7,992 nt of DNA from Bermanella sp034112345 (GCA_034112345.1 JAWUVN010000039.1:1-7992), one strand, 5' to 3'; positions 1 to 6,010 are shown, numbered from the stretch's first letter. Notes: a model not told the origin generated them from the letters alone. Numbers and translations: made by a program.

Positions 1-2
1 CG

Positions 3-62
3 ATATCGCTGGCCACACTGCAGGTAACTGCACAGCCTTAAGCTCCAACCGAAGCTCGTGGT
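3..62 (+). other. Upstream in-frame remnant of the TraF-like signal peptide, interrupted by TAA at 39-41
   Basis: In the same frame as the TraF-like gene, bases 3-38 read ISLATLQVTAQP, then TAA at 39-41, then APTEARG leading directly into the ATG at 63. The first part looks like the end of a signal-peptide hydrophobic core, and replacing the stop with a Leu codon (TTA) would create a plausible cleavage site ending PLA. Alternatively, frame 2 is open across the same region (ending TAL before a one-base shift), so a single-base indel is also possible. The true start codon lies left of the window. This may be a real nonsense or frameshift mutation or a sequencing error. Confidence 0.5.
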
Positions 63-1538
63 ATGGCAATGGGTGGAACTGGTGTAGCATCCGCTAAAAC
101 AGTCCACTCAGTACAATACAATCCGTCTTTACTATCCGGCGGTGATGAAAGCGATGATTTTGGGTTATTGTTACCGCAAGTAGGTGGATATGTTGCAGAT
201 GAAGATGAGTTTATTGATTCGGCAGATGCGTTTTCTGAAGCGGATTATATTTCGCCATTTGATGATGCCTTATCTGCAATTGAAACCCCTTTAAATACAA
301 TTCAAACTTTGATTGGTCAAATAGAGGGTGAAACCGATGCTACTCAATTAGCAACTCTAACAGGACAGCTAGCCGCTCAAACAGTATTGCTAACCACTGG
401 AACTGGGCAGCTAACCTCTGCGACAACTGGTCTAAATACGGGCCTTGCTAGTATTTCTGATAAAGCCCTACGTGGTGGTATTGGTGGTGGTGCAGGCATT
501 GCAATTCCAAGTAAAAAATTCTCGGTAGCCATAAGTGCAAATAATAGCACTTCTTTCTCAGGCGTACTTCGTGTTGCTGACTCTGACTTAAACACTTTGA
601 GTGCTTATGCTAATGGTACAGAGCAATACTCTATAGTTTTACAATCATATTCTAAAGAAGCTGATGATGTAGCCGGTGTTGCTCAAGAGATTGAAGATGA
701 AGTAAATGGAGCCAACAACGCTACAACACTACTAGCCCTAGCGGATACCCTAACCGCTGAAACAGCCGAACTCCAGACTGCTACTACCGCTTTAGATGAC
801 TTCGAATACGGCACAGGCGCAAACGGTGCTGGTAATGATATTTTTGTTGGGGGTGCACTTGCTTCAGGCGCTGACACCTTAACTTTAAACTCAACCGTCG
901 AAATCATTGCTGTCGCAATTTCCGAGATAGCATTAAGTATTTCCCGTGAATTCACCATCGCTGACCGTCAAGTAGCCATAGGTGTTACTCCTAAATTACA
1001 ACGCATAGACGCATACGATTACGTGGTGAGCGTTGAAGATGACGCAGAAACAGATGATATAAGCGATTACGGTATTGAAGATACAGGTTTTAACCTTGAT
1101 ATTGGTGCCTCAACTAAGTTTGGCGCTCAAGAACAAGGCACTGTTGGTGTTGTTATCAAAAACTTAATGAGCCGAGATGTAGATACTGTTAACGGCAATA
1201 CCGTTTCTATTTCGCCGCAAGTTCGTGCTGGCGTGGCATATCAAGCCCTTGGTTGGGTAAATCTTGCTGCTGATTTAGACATCACTGAAAATGAGCCTGT
1301 TGCATTTGAAGACCCTACTCAATTTGTATCCCTAGGTGCTGAAGCCGATGTACTTGGTTTCTTACAAATACGCGCAGGCTTCAGAAGTAATCTTGCAAGC
1401 TCTGGACAAGACGTAGTATCGGCTGGCTTAGGCTTGTCTCCTTTTGGCATCGCGCATATTGATTTGGGAGCATACACAAATACAAGTTCACCTGAAAAAG
1501 AAGCGGGTGTCGTATTTGAGTTAGGATTAGATTGGTAG
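63..1538 (+). CDS. TraF-family outer-membrane beta-barrel protein, N-terminus disrupted or incomplete
   Basis: This resembles the 'plasmid transfer operon TraF' family, chromosomal outer-membrane proteins of about 400-500 residues related in shape to FadL-type barrels; function is largely unknown despite the name. The visible 491 residues begin MAMGGTGVASA, followed by the QYNPSLL segment, which is the family's conserved mature N-terminus (MGG-GVAS then NP-LL). Two Ala/Thr/Leu-rich, probably helical segments lie at about 64-132 and 200-246. Glycine-rich alternating strands fill the rest, and the chain ends VVFELGLDW, a terminal aromatic as expected for BAM-inserted barrels. The ATG at 63 is unlikely to be the native start: it has no good Shine-Dalgarno and the family motif already begins upstream (APTEARG at 42-62). 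No conjugation genes are nearby. It ends at a strong terminator and is separate from cca. Family assignment is moderately sure; function is unknown. Confidence 0.72.
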   Translation: MAMGGTGVASAKTVHSVQYNPSLLSGGDESDDFGLLLPQVGGYVADEDEFIDSADAFSEADYISPFDDALSAIETPLNTIQTLIGQIEGETDATQLATLTGQLAAQTVLLTTGTGQLTSATTGLNTGLASISDKALRGGIGGGAGIAIPSKKFSVAISANNSTSFSGVLRVADSDLNTLSAYANGTEQYSIVLQSYSKEADDVAGVAQEIEDEVNGANNATTLLALADTLTAETAELQTATTALDDFEYGTGANGAGNDIFVGGALASGADTLTLNSTVEIIAVAISEIALSISREFTIADRQVAIGVTPKLQRIDAYDYVVSVEDDAETDDISDYGIEDTGFNLDIGASTKFGAQEQGTVGVVIKNLMSRDVDTVNGNTVSISPQVRAGVAYQALGWVNLAADLDITENEPVAFEDPTQFVSLGAEADVLGFLQIRAGFRSNLASSGQDVVSAGLGLSPFGIAHIDLGAYTNTSSPEKEAGVVFELGLDW

Positions 1539-1554
1539 TTGAATACTTATCATC

Positions 1555-1591
1555 CATAAAAAAAACGGGCTTTTAGCCCGTTTTTTTTATG
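1555..1591 (+). terminator. Strong Rho-independent terminator after the TraF-like gene
   Basis: A GC core of CGGGC (1566-1570) and GCCCG (1576-1580) with a TTTTA loop is flanked by A8 (1558-1565) and T8 (1581-1588). Pairing continues outward through A-T pairs and one C-G pair, giving a perfect stem of about 16 pairs. The hairpin starts 17 bases after the TAG stop. The symmetric A and T tracts would let it work in either direction, but only the rightward gene is seen to need it. Confidence 0.93.
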
Positions 1592-1737
1592 CAATTTATA
1601 ATATAAATATTATTGATTTCACACATCACGCTGACACCCTTTTCATGTAAACTCAAACTTGATCAAAAAAATATAAAATGGTATTGGCGTCATATGGCGC
1701 TATGCACTTTACGATTCACAACCAATAAAAGCTGAAC
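1592..1737 (+). promoter_or_regulatory. AT-rich leader and probable promoter region of cca
   Basis: cca follows a strong terminator, so its promoter should lie in this 146-base spacer. A perfect TATAAT occurs at 1597-1602, but its -35 would fall inside the terminator. TATAAA at 1672-1677 and CTGACA at 1631-1636 are further partial matches, and none pairs with a well-spaced partner. An imperfect palindrome (GCG, T, CATATG, G, CGC; 1687-1700) lies about 38 bases before the ATG. No clear Shine-Dalgarno precedes the start (AAAAGCTGAAC). The region is supported by context; the exact promoter is not resolved. Confidence 0.3.
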
Positions 1738-2991
1738 ATGAAAACTTATCTTGTAGGCGGCGCCGTTCGCGATCATTTACTTAATATATCCGCCAAAGAT
1801 AATGACTGGGTGGTCGTTGGCTCTACCCCTGAAGAAATGCTATCCAATGATTACAAGCAAGTTGGGGCTGATTTCCCTGTATTTTTACACCCCAAAACCC
1901 AAGAAGAATATGCCCTAGCGCGCACCGAACGAAAAAGCGGCAAAGGCTACCAAGGCTTTTCAGTGGACTTTGGTAAAGACGTGACCTTGGAAGACGACCT
2001 AATTCGCCGAGACTTAACCATCAATGCCATGGCGCAAGATGAACTTGGTAACATTATTGACCCTTACAACGGCCAACAAGACGTCTCTGATAAAATTTTA
2101 CGCCATGTAAGTCCTGCGTTTAGCGAAGACCCATTACGTGTATTAAGAGTTGCCCGCTTTGCGGCCCGCTTTCATCACCTAGGGTTTACCATCGCCGATG
2201 AAACCTTACAGATTATGAAAACCCTAAGCCAAAGTGGCGAACTGGAATTATTAACACCCGAACGGGTTTGGGTTGAAACAGAACGTGCATTGAGTGAAAA
2301 GAGTCCATGGGTTTATTTTGATATTTTAAAACAATGCGACGCATTAAAAGTATGTTTCACAGAGCTTGATGATGTATTTGGTGTGCCCCAACCAGAAAAA
2401 CACCACCCTGAAATCGATACCGGCATACACAGCTTACTGTCTCTAGAACAAGCCAGCCGATTAAGTCAGGATACCAGTGTGCGCTTTGCTGCATTGATGC
2501 ATGATTTAGGAAAAGCCAAAACCAAAAAAGAAGACTGGCCGAGACACATTGCTCATGAAACCCTGGGGATAAAACCTATTCAAATACTGTGTAAGCGGCT
2601 GAAGGTTCCTAATAAACACAAAGAGCTGGCGTTAAAAGTATGTGAATTTCATACACACATACATCGAGCATTTGAACTAAAAGCCGCCACCGTGTTTAAA
2701 GTATTTAAAAAAACTGATGCTCTAAGAAAGCCGGAGCGGTTTGATCATATATTACTGGCCAGTAAAGCAGACGCTAGGGGCCGAACAGGATATGAAGACA
2801 CACCCTATAAGCAAATGGATTACCTTGCCGCCCTTTTTAAAACGGCAAACAGCATCGATGCCAAGGCCATTTCGGCATCAGGTTTACCCGGACCAGAAAT
2901 AGGTCAAGCCATAGAAGATGCGAGAATTGAGGCCATTCAAGCAGCTATGGCCAGTCAAAAAGAAATATATTTAGATAAAGAAGAACTATGA
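1738..2991 (+). CDS. cca: Multifunctional CCA protein (tRNA nucleotidyltransferase with HD phosphohydrolase)
   Basis: This cytosolic enzyme adds or repairs the 3'-CCA of tRNAs from CTP and ATP; the gammaproteobacterial form also carries an HD domain with 2',3'-cyclic phosphodiesterase and phosphatase activity. The 417 residues compare with 412 in E. coli. The N-terminus YLVGGAVRD (4-12) is followed by the catalytic carboxylates D21 and D23 in KDNDW, the RRDLTINAMA motif at 90-99, and EDPLRVLRVARFAARF at 130-145, the class II nucleotidyltransferase head and neck motifs. The HD domain has H231, the H255-D256 pair in ALMHDLGK, and H305. The start is fixed by near-exact alignment of the first 30 residues with E. 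coli Cca. The stop overlaps the downstream pteridine reductase start by 4 bases (ATGA), so the two are probably translationally coupled. All expected residues are present. Confidence 0.97.
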   Translation: MKTYLVGGAVRDHLLNISAKDNDWVVVGSTPEEMLSNDYKQVGADFPVFLHPKTQEEYALARTERKSGKGYQGFSVDFGKDVTLEDDLIRRDLTINAMAQDELGNIIDPYNGQQDVSDKILRHVSPAFSEDPLRVLRVARFAARFHHLGFTIADETLQIMKTLSQSGELELLTPERVWVETERALSEKSPWVYFDILKQCDALKVCFTELDDVFGVPQPEKHHPEIDTGIHSLLSLEQASRLSQDTSVRFAALMHDLGKAKTKKEDWPRHIAHETLGIKPIQILCKRLKVPNKHKELALKVCEFHTHIHRAFELKAATVFKVFKKTDALRKPERFDHILLASKADARGRTGYEDTPYKQMDYLAALFKTANSIDAKAISASGLPGPEIGQAIEDARIEAIQAAMASQKEIYLDKEEL

Positions 2992-3722
2992 AAAAAACAG
3001 CACTTGTCACTGGTGGAGCCAAGCGCATCGGCGCTGCTATCGTAAAAACCCTACATAATGCCGACTATGATATTTTTTTACATTACGGAAAAAGTAAAGA
3101 AGCCGCTGAAGCACTCCGTGATAAGCTTAATGCTATCCGCGAAAACTCATGCATGATTTTCTCGGCAGACTTAAAAAATCACCATCAAGTAAGCACCATT
3201 AGTAACTGGGTAAAAAACCACACAGATTCGTTAGATGTGCTGGTGAATAACGCTTCTGTTTTCACACCAACTCCTTGGTCAAATGCCAACAAAGATGAAT
3301 GGCAGTCTATTTTTTCGACCAATGTTCAAACCCCGTTCTTTTTAACCCAAGCATTATTAGAGCTGCTCAAGGTTAATAATGGATCGGTTATAAATTTAAT
3401 CGATATCCACGCTGACCGAACATTAGAAAACCACCCAATTTATTGCGCCAGCAAGTCAGCTTTAAAAAGCCTTACTTTATCTTTAGCAAAAGATCACGGA
3501 GATGTACTGCGTTGCAATGGTGTAAGCCCAGGTGCAATTTTATGGCCAGAAGATGAAGGCGAAATACCATCAGAAGCGCAACAAGAGATTCTTAAAAAGA
3601 TTCCAATGCAACGCCTTGGAAATGAAAGCAATATAGCCGACACCGTTTTATTCTTATGCACCAATGATTATATTAACGGGCAAATTATAAACGTAGACGG
3701 GGGAAGAACGACCCATAGTTAG
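2988..3722 (+). CDS. Pteridine reductase, PTR1/FolM-type short-chain dehydrogenase
   Basis: A 244-residue NADPH-dependent SDR predicted to reduce dihydropterins (or dihydrofolate) to the tetrahydro form in the cytosol. The Rossmann glycine motif TGGAKRIG is at 8-15, and HYGKS at 32-36 fits the NADPH 2'-phosphate-binding loop of pteridine reductases. NNAS is at 87-90. The catalytic pair is Y152 and K156 in YCASK. The canonical SDR serine is replaced by Asp in LIDIHADR (D139), and GVSPGAILWPE (178-188) is the substrate-side motif; both are characteristic of PTR1-like enzymes rather than FabG. The start overlaps the cca stop (ATGA), with a weak purine-rich AAAGAAGAA upstream inside cca. It converges on folK/folB. 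Preference for dihydromonapterin (FolM), biopterin or dihydrofolate cannot be decided from sequence, so no symbol is given; folM or ptr1 would be reasonable. Confidence 0.87.
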   Translation: MKKTALVTGGAKRIGAAIVKTLHNADYDIFLHYGKSKEAAEALRDKLNAIRENSCMIFSADLKNHHQVSTISNWVKNHTDSLDVLVNNASVFTPTPWSNANKDEWQSIFSTNVQTPFFLTQALLELLKVNNGSVINLIDIHADRTLENHPIYCASKSALKSLTLSLAKDHGDVLRCNGVSPGAILWPEDEGEIPSEAQQEILKKIPMQRLGNESNIADTVLFLCTNDYINGQIINVDGGRTTHS

Positions 3723-3734
3723 AGGTGATGGAAA

Positions 3735-3763
3735 ATGTGAGTCAAAAGAATTGAGCCTCACAT
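3735..3763 (-). terminator. Probable terminator hairpin for the leftward tsaD-folB-folK unit
   Basis: ATGTGAG (3735-3741) pairs perfectly with CTCACAT (3757-3763). Inside it TCAA (3742-3745) pairs with TTGA (3751-3754) around an AAGAA loop, leaving a 2-base bulge: 11 pairs in all. Read on the minus strand the stem runs into a short T tract (AAAA on the plus strand at 3732-3735). On the plus strand no T tract follows, so any role for the rightward cca unit would be as a 3'-end stabilising or Rho-assisted structure. The T tract is short, hence modest confidence. Confidence 0.45.
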
Positions 3764-3770
3764 CGTACGA

Positions 3771-3785
3771 GGGCAACCCCTGCCC
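3771..3785. other. Second small hairpin in the convergent spacer
   Basis: GGGC (3771-3774) and GCCC (3782-3785) form a 4-pair GC stem around a 7-base loop, directly beside the larger hairpin and the palindrome CGTACG (3764-3769). No T tract follows on either strand. It may assist transcription termination between the convergent units, or be chance. Confidence 0.25.
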
Positions 3786-3801
3786 GATCAAATACGCTTA
3801 C

Positions 3802-4284
3802 TTATAACTCTACCCGCCACAATTTTTGCGAATCTTTATCAAAGAAAAACCATAATCGAGCATACGTCACTTGCTGCTCTGGGTGCATTACATCTGGAGC
3901 AATATCCATAAGCGGCAACAATACAAATGCATTTTTAGTAATTTCATCACGAGGTAATTGTACCCCGTCAATAACCCCCACTAAGTCATCGTAAGTAAGG
4001 ATATCAATATCCAAGGTACGACCACTGAACTTCGGACCCGTACGGTCCCTACCGTATTTATCTTCAATTATCTTTAGTGATTTACTTAATTCACCCACTG
4101 GTAAATCTGTTTCAAATTTTGCAACTAGGTTGTAAAACGTATCACCATCAAAGCCCACCGACTCGCTTTCGTAAATAGGCGATAACTCTAATCCAGAAAA
4201 ATGATCAGCTAATTCTTGCAAGCACACTTTAATATGCTTTTCTTTTTCGATATTACTGCCAATGCTGACATATACAATTGCCAT
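3802..4284 (-). CDS. folK: 2-amino-4-hydroxy-6-hydroxymethyldihydropteridine pyrophosphokinase (HPPK)
   Basis: HPPK transfers pyrophosphate from ATP to 6-hydroxymethyl-7,8-dihydropterin, the step after FolB and before dihydropteroate synthase. The 160-residue protein begins VYVSIGSN (GSN at 9-11) and carries FYNLVAKFETDL (50-61). It then has the signature GRDRTGPKFSGRTLDIDI (78-95), with Mg-binding D92 and D94 and ATP-contacting R79 and R89 equivalent to E. coli D95, D97, R82 and R92. LPRDEI and FVLLPLMDIAPD close the fold. The E. coli Trp-Gly-Pro before the second Arg is Phe-Ser-Gly here, pointing to the second HPPK subgroup found beside folB in Pseudomonas-like genomes. The gene starts 3 bases after the folB stop, with GAGGA lying in the last folB codons, so translation is likely coupled. 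It is the last gene of the tsaD-folB-folK unit. Confidence 0.93.
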   Translation of the reverse strand: MAIVYVSIGSNIEKEKHIKVCLQELADHFSGLELSPIYESESVGFDGDTFYNLVAKFETDLPVGELSKSLKIIEDKYGRDRTGPKFSGRTLDIDILTYDDLVGVIDGVQLPRDEITKNAFVLLPLMDIAPDVMHPEQQVTYARLWFFFDKDSQKLWRVEL

Positions 4285-4287
4285 TAC

Positions 4288-4695
4288 TTACGCTTCCTCG
4301 ATCACACTGGGCTGAGGTTTATAAATATCTAGGCCTTCAATATCATCTTTTGTACGTTCAACTTGAACGCCTACAGCAATGGCGCCACGAATCGCTCCGG
4401 GCTTACTCAGTTTAAGGTTCAACCAAGGCACGTTAAATTCAATCAGTATAATTTGGGCAATGGCTTCAGCCATGGTTTCAACCAATAAAAACTCACTTTC
4501 ACCGATAAAACTGATTAAACGTTTTGATACATTTTTATAGTTTAATGCCTGCTCTATCATCTCACTTTTAGCGGCTGGCTTATTATCCCACGCCATTTCA
4601 AGATCAATTCTCACAATTTGCTTAACTTCACGCTCCCAATCATAAATACCAATGATGGTCTCGATCTCTAAACCTTCTACAAAAACCTTATCCAT
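4288..4695 (-). CDS. folB: Dihydroneopterin aldolase
   Basis: FolB cleaves 7,8-dihydroneopterin to 6-hydroxymethyl-7,8-dihydropterin and glycolaldehyde; family members may also epimerise to dihydromonapterin. It forms a tunnelling-fold oligomer in the cytosol. The chosen start gives 135 residues beginning MDKVFVEGLEI, aligning with E. coli FolB from residue 1, and is preceded by AAGGA (4701-4705) with 5-base spacing. An upstream ATG at 4749 would add 18 residues (MCYIIFKC...) with no family counterpart and is rejected. Signatures are GIYDWE (16-21), EMAWDN (33-38), LVE with E73, and LSKPGAI (96-102) with the catalytic K98. The C-terminus extends about 15 residues beyond E. coli FolB. folK follows after 3 bases; tsaD lies 57 bases upstream in the same direction. 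Confidence 0.95.
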   Translation of the reverse strand: MDKVFVEGLEIETIIGIYDWEREVKQIVRIDLEMAWDNKPAAKSEMIEQALNYKNVSKRLISFIGESEFLLVETMAEAIAQIILIEFNVPWLNLKLSKPGAIRGAIAVGVQVERTKDDIEGLDIYKPQPSVIEEA

Positions 4696-4700
4696 ATTTA

Positions 4701-4705
4701 TCCTT
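4701..4705 (-). promoter_or_regulatory. Shine-Dalgarno site that decides the folB start
   Basis: AAGGA on the minus strand sits 5 bases before the ATG at 4695. The longer alternative start at 4749 has no such site, and family alignment agrees with the downstream ATG. Confidence 0.8.
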
Positions 4706-4752
4706 GGAACACTCACAAACGTAAAACACTTAAAAATGATATAACACAAAAA

Positions 4753-5778
4753 TTAAATAGCGGGTAAATCCGCCATAGGCCATCTAGGATGAATTACTAT
4801 TTCATCTCCGTCTTTCTGGCCCGCGTTCATTCTTTGGCAGCCAGCGTAAGCAATCATGGCGCCGTTATCGGTACAAAATTCAGGTCTTGGGTAAAACACC
4901 TGACCTTTTTTCTTGGCCATTAACTCTTCAAGCTTCTTTCTTAAATACTTATTAGCACTTACACCACCTGCAATCACCAAACGCGTACGTTCGGTTTGAT
5001 CAAGCGCGCGACGACACTTAATCACCATGGTATCCACCGCCGCTTGCTCAAATGCCAAGGCTATATCCGCTTTATCTTGTTCGGTTAAACCTGTTTCTTC
5101 TTGGCATTTAAGAATGGTGTTTCTAGCCGATGTTTTTAAGCCGCTAAATGAGAAATCTAAACCAGGACGATCCGTCATTGGCCGAGGGAATTTAAAACGC
5201 CCTGCCACACCATTGGCCGCTAAACGCGCGATGTGCGGGCCACCAGGATAAGGCAAATCCATCATTTTTGCGGTTTTATCAAACGCTTCACCCGCGGCAT
5301 CATCGATGCTCTCGCCCAGTAATTCGTATTGGCCTATGCCTTTCACATCTACCAGTTGGGTATGACCGCCACTTACTAACAGGGCTACAAATGGAAATTC
5401 TGGTGCAGAGTCTTCTAATAAAGGGGCCAATAAATGCCCTTCCATATGATGAACAGCTAGCGTGGGTAACCCCCAACTCCAAGCAAGGCTACGGGCCAAA
5501 CAAGCCCCAACTAATAATGCCCCCGCCAAACCTGGGCCTGATGTATAGGCAATACCATCCAGATCTTCAGAGCGACAGTTGCCTTCAGCTAATACCTGCT
5601 TAATTAACGGTATCGACTTTCGAATATGGTCTCGACTGGCCAATTCAGGTACTACACCGCCATAATTGGCGTGCATTTCCACCTGACTGTACAGAGCATG
5701 GGACAATAACCCCTTCTCTGAATCATATATGGCGACACCTGTTTCATCGCAACTGCTTTCTATGGCTAAAACTCGCAT
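4753..5778 (-). CDS. tsaD: tRNA threonylcarbamoyladenosine (t6A37) transferase subunit
   Basis: TsaD (formerly Gcp/YgjD) acts with TsaB and TsaE to transfer the threonylcarbamoyl group from TC-AMP onto A37 of ANN-decoding tRNAs. It belongs to the ASKHA ATPase superfamily and binds a metal. The chosen start gives 341 residues (E. coli 337) beginning MRVLAIESSCDETG, preceded by GAGG (5784-5787) with 5-base spacing; the longer form from 5850 adds 24 unrelated residues and has no Shine-Dalgarno. VVPELASRDH is at 42-51. The metal-binding H111 and H115 are in VHHMEGH, and SGGHTQL is at 136-142. GESIDDAAGEAFDK spans 155-168, GGVSAN 271-276, and the third metal ligand D304 is in CTDNGAMIAYAG. All catalytic signatures are intact. 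It leads the leftward unit with folB and folK and diverges from rpsU. The plsY gene often found between tsaD and folB in Pseudomonas is absent. Confidence 0.97.
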   Translation of the reverse strand: MRVLAIESSCDETGVAIYDSEKGLLSHALYSQVEMHANYGGVVPELASRDHIRKSIPLIKQVLAEGNCRSEDLDGIAYTSGPGLAGALLVGACLARSLAWSWGLPTLAVHHMEGHLLAPLLEDSAPEFPFVALLVSGGHTQLVDVKGIGQYELLGESIDDAAGEAFDKTAKMMDLPYPGGPHIARLAANGVAGRFKFPRPMTDRPGLDFSFSGLKTSARNTILKCQEETGLTEQDKADIALAFEQAAVDTMVIKCRRALDQTERTRLVIAGGVSANKYLRKKLEELMAKKKGQVFYPRPEFCTDNGAMIAYAGCQRMNAGQKDGDEIVIHPRWPMADLPAI

Positions 5779-5783
5779 GCCAA

Positions 5784-5787
5784 CCTC
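5784..5787 (-). promoter_or_regulatory. Shine-Dalgarno site that decides the tsaD start
   Basis: GAGG on the minus strand lies 5 bases before the ATG at 5778, supporting the start that aligns with E. coli TsaD over the ATG at 5850. Confidence 0.75.
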
Positions 5788-5806
5788 ACTATTTTTCGCG
5801 TTGGCT

Positions 5807-5812
5807 ATTCTA
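5807..5812 (-). promoter_or_regulatory. Possible -10 element for the leftward tsaD unit
   Basis: TAGAAT on the minus strand matches the sigma70 -10 consensus at 5 of 6 positions and would give a leader of about 20 bases before tsaD. No good -35 is seen at 16-18 bases upstream, so support is weak. Confidence 0.2.
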
Positions 5813-5899
5813 CTTAGAGCCAGCCCATAACGCCATAGCCCAGTAAACATAAGGGATTAAGCGTCATATTTACGGGTTTCAACTATACTGATTCTAGCT

Positions 5900-5928
5900 T
5901 TGCATTTACCCCGTAAAACAAGTAGAAT
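5900..5928 (+). promoter_or_regulatory. Candidate sigma70 promoter for rpsU-yqeY-dnaG
   Basis: TTGCAT (5900-5905) and TAGAAT (5923-5928) are separated by exactly 17 bases, matching the consensus at 3 of 6 and 5 of 6 positions. Transcription would start near 5935 and give a leader of about 105 bases. A second -10-like TATACT (5884-5889) lies just upstream with a poor -35 (GCGTCA, 5861-5866), so tandem promoters are possible, as in E. coli. No LexA-type CTGT-N8-ACAG box was found by eye. Confidence 0.4.
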
Positions 5929-5990
5929 TCCCCGCCTCAATAGGGCCTGTGTGGTTTCCAATCACATAAGTGCGAGCAAAAGATTCCAAA

Positions 5991-6010
5991 TAGATGGGCT
6001 TTGCCGTCTA
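5991..6010 (+). other. Hairpin in the rpsU 5' leader
   Basis: TAGATGG (5991-5997) pairs with CCGTCTA (6004-6010) through seven pairs, one of them G-T, around a GCTTTG loop. It ends 30 bases before the rpsU ATG and just before the AAAGG ribosome-binding site (6028-6032). It lacks a following T tract, so it is not an obvious terminator. A role in leader stability or in ribosomal-protein feedback is inference only. Confidence 0.35.

Noticed and set aside
377..958. Minus-strand open frames of 72 and 91 codons inside the TraF-like gene
   Set aside because: They are antisense shadows: Ser/Ala/Val/Pro-rich translations with no recognisable motif, fully inside an intact coding frame.
4696..4749. Longer folB starting at the ATG at 4749
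   Set aside because: The extra 18 residues have no counterpart in FolB, and the AAGGA site serves the ATG at 4695.
5027..5603. Plus-strand open frames opposite tsaD, and a 60-codon minus frame at 5300-5482
   Set aside because: TsaD is intact and strongly conserved in its own frame here; the others lack family motifs.
5779..5850. Longer tsaD starting at the ATG at 5850
   Set aside because: The 24 extra residues are not part of the family, and GAGG is correctly placed for the ATG at 5778.
5951..5975. Possible LexA box in the rpsU leader, suggested by CTGTGTGG
   Set aside because: No ACAG half-site occurs at the required spacing.
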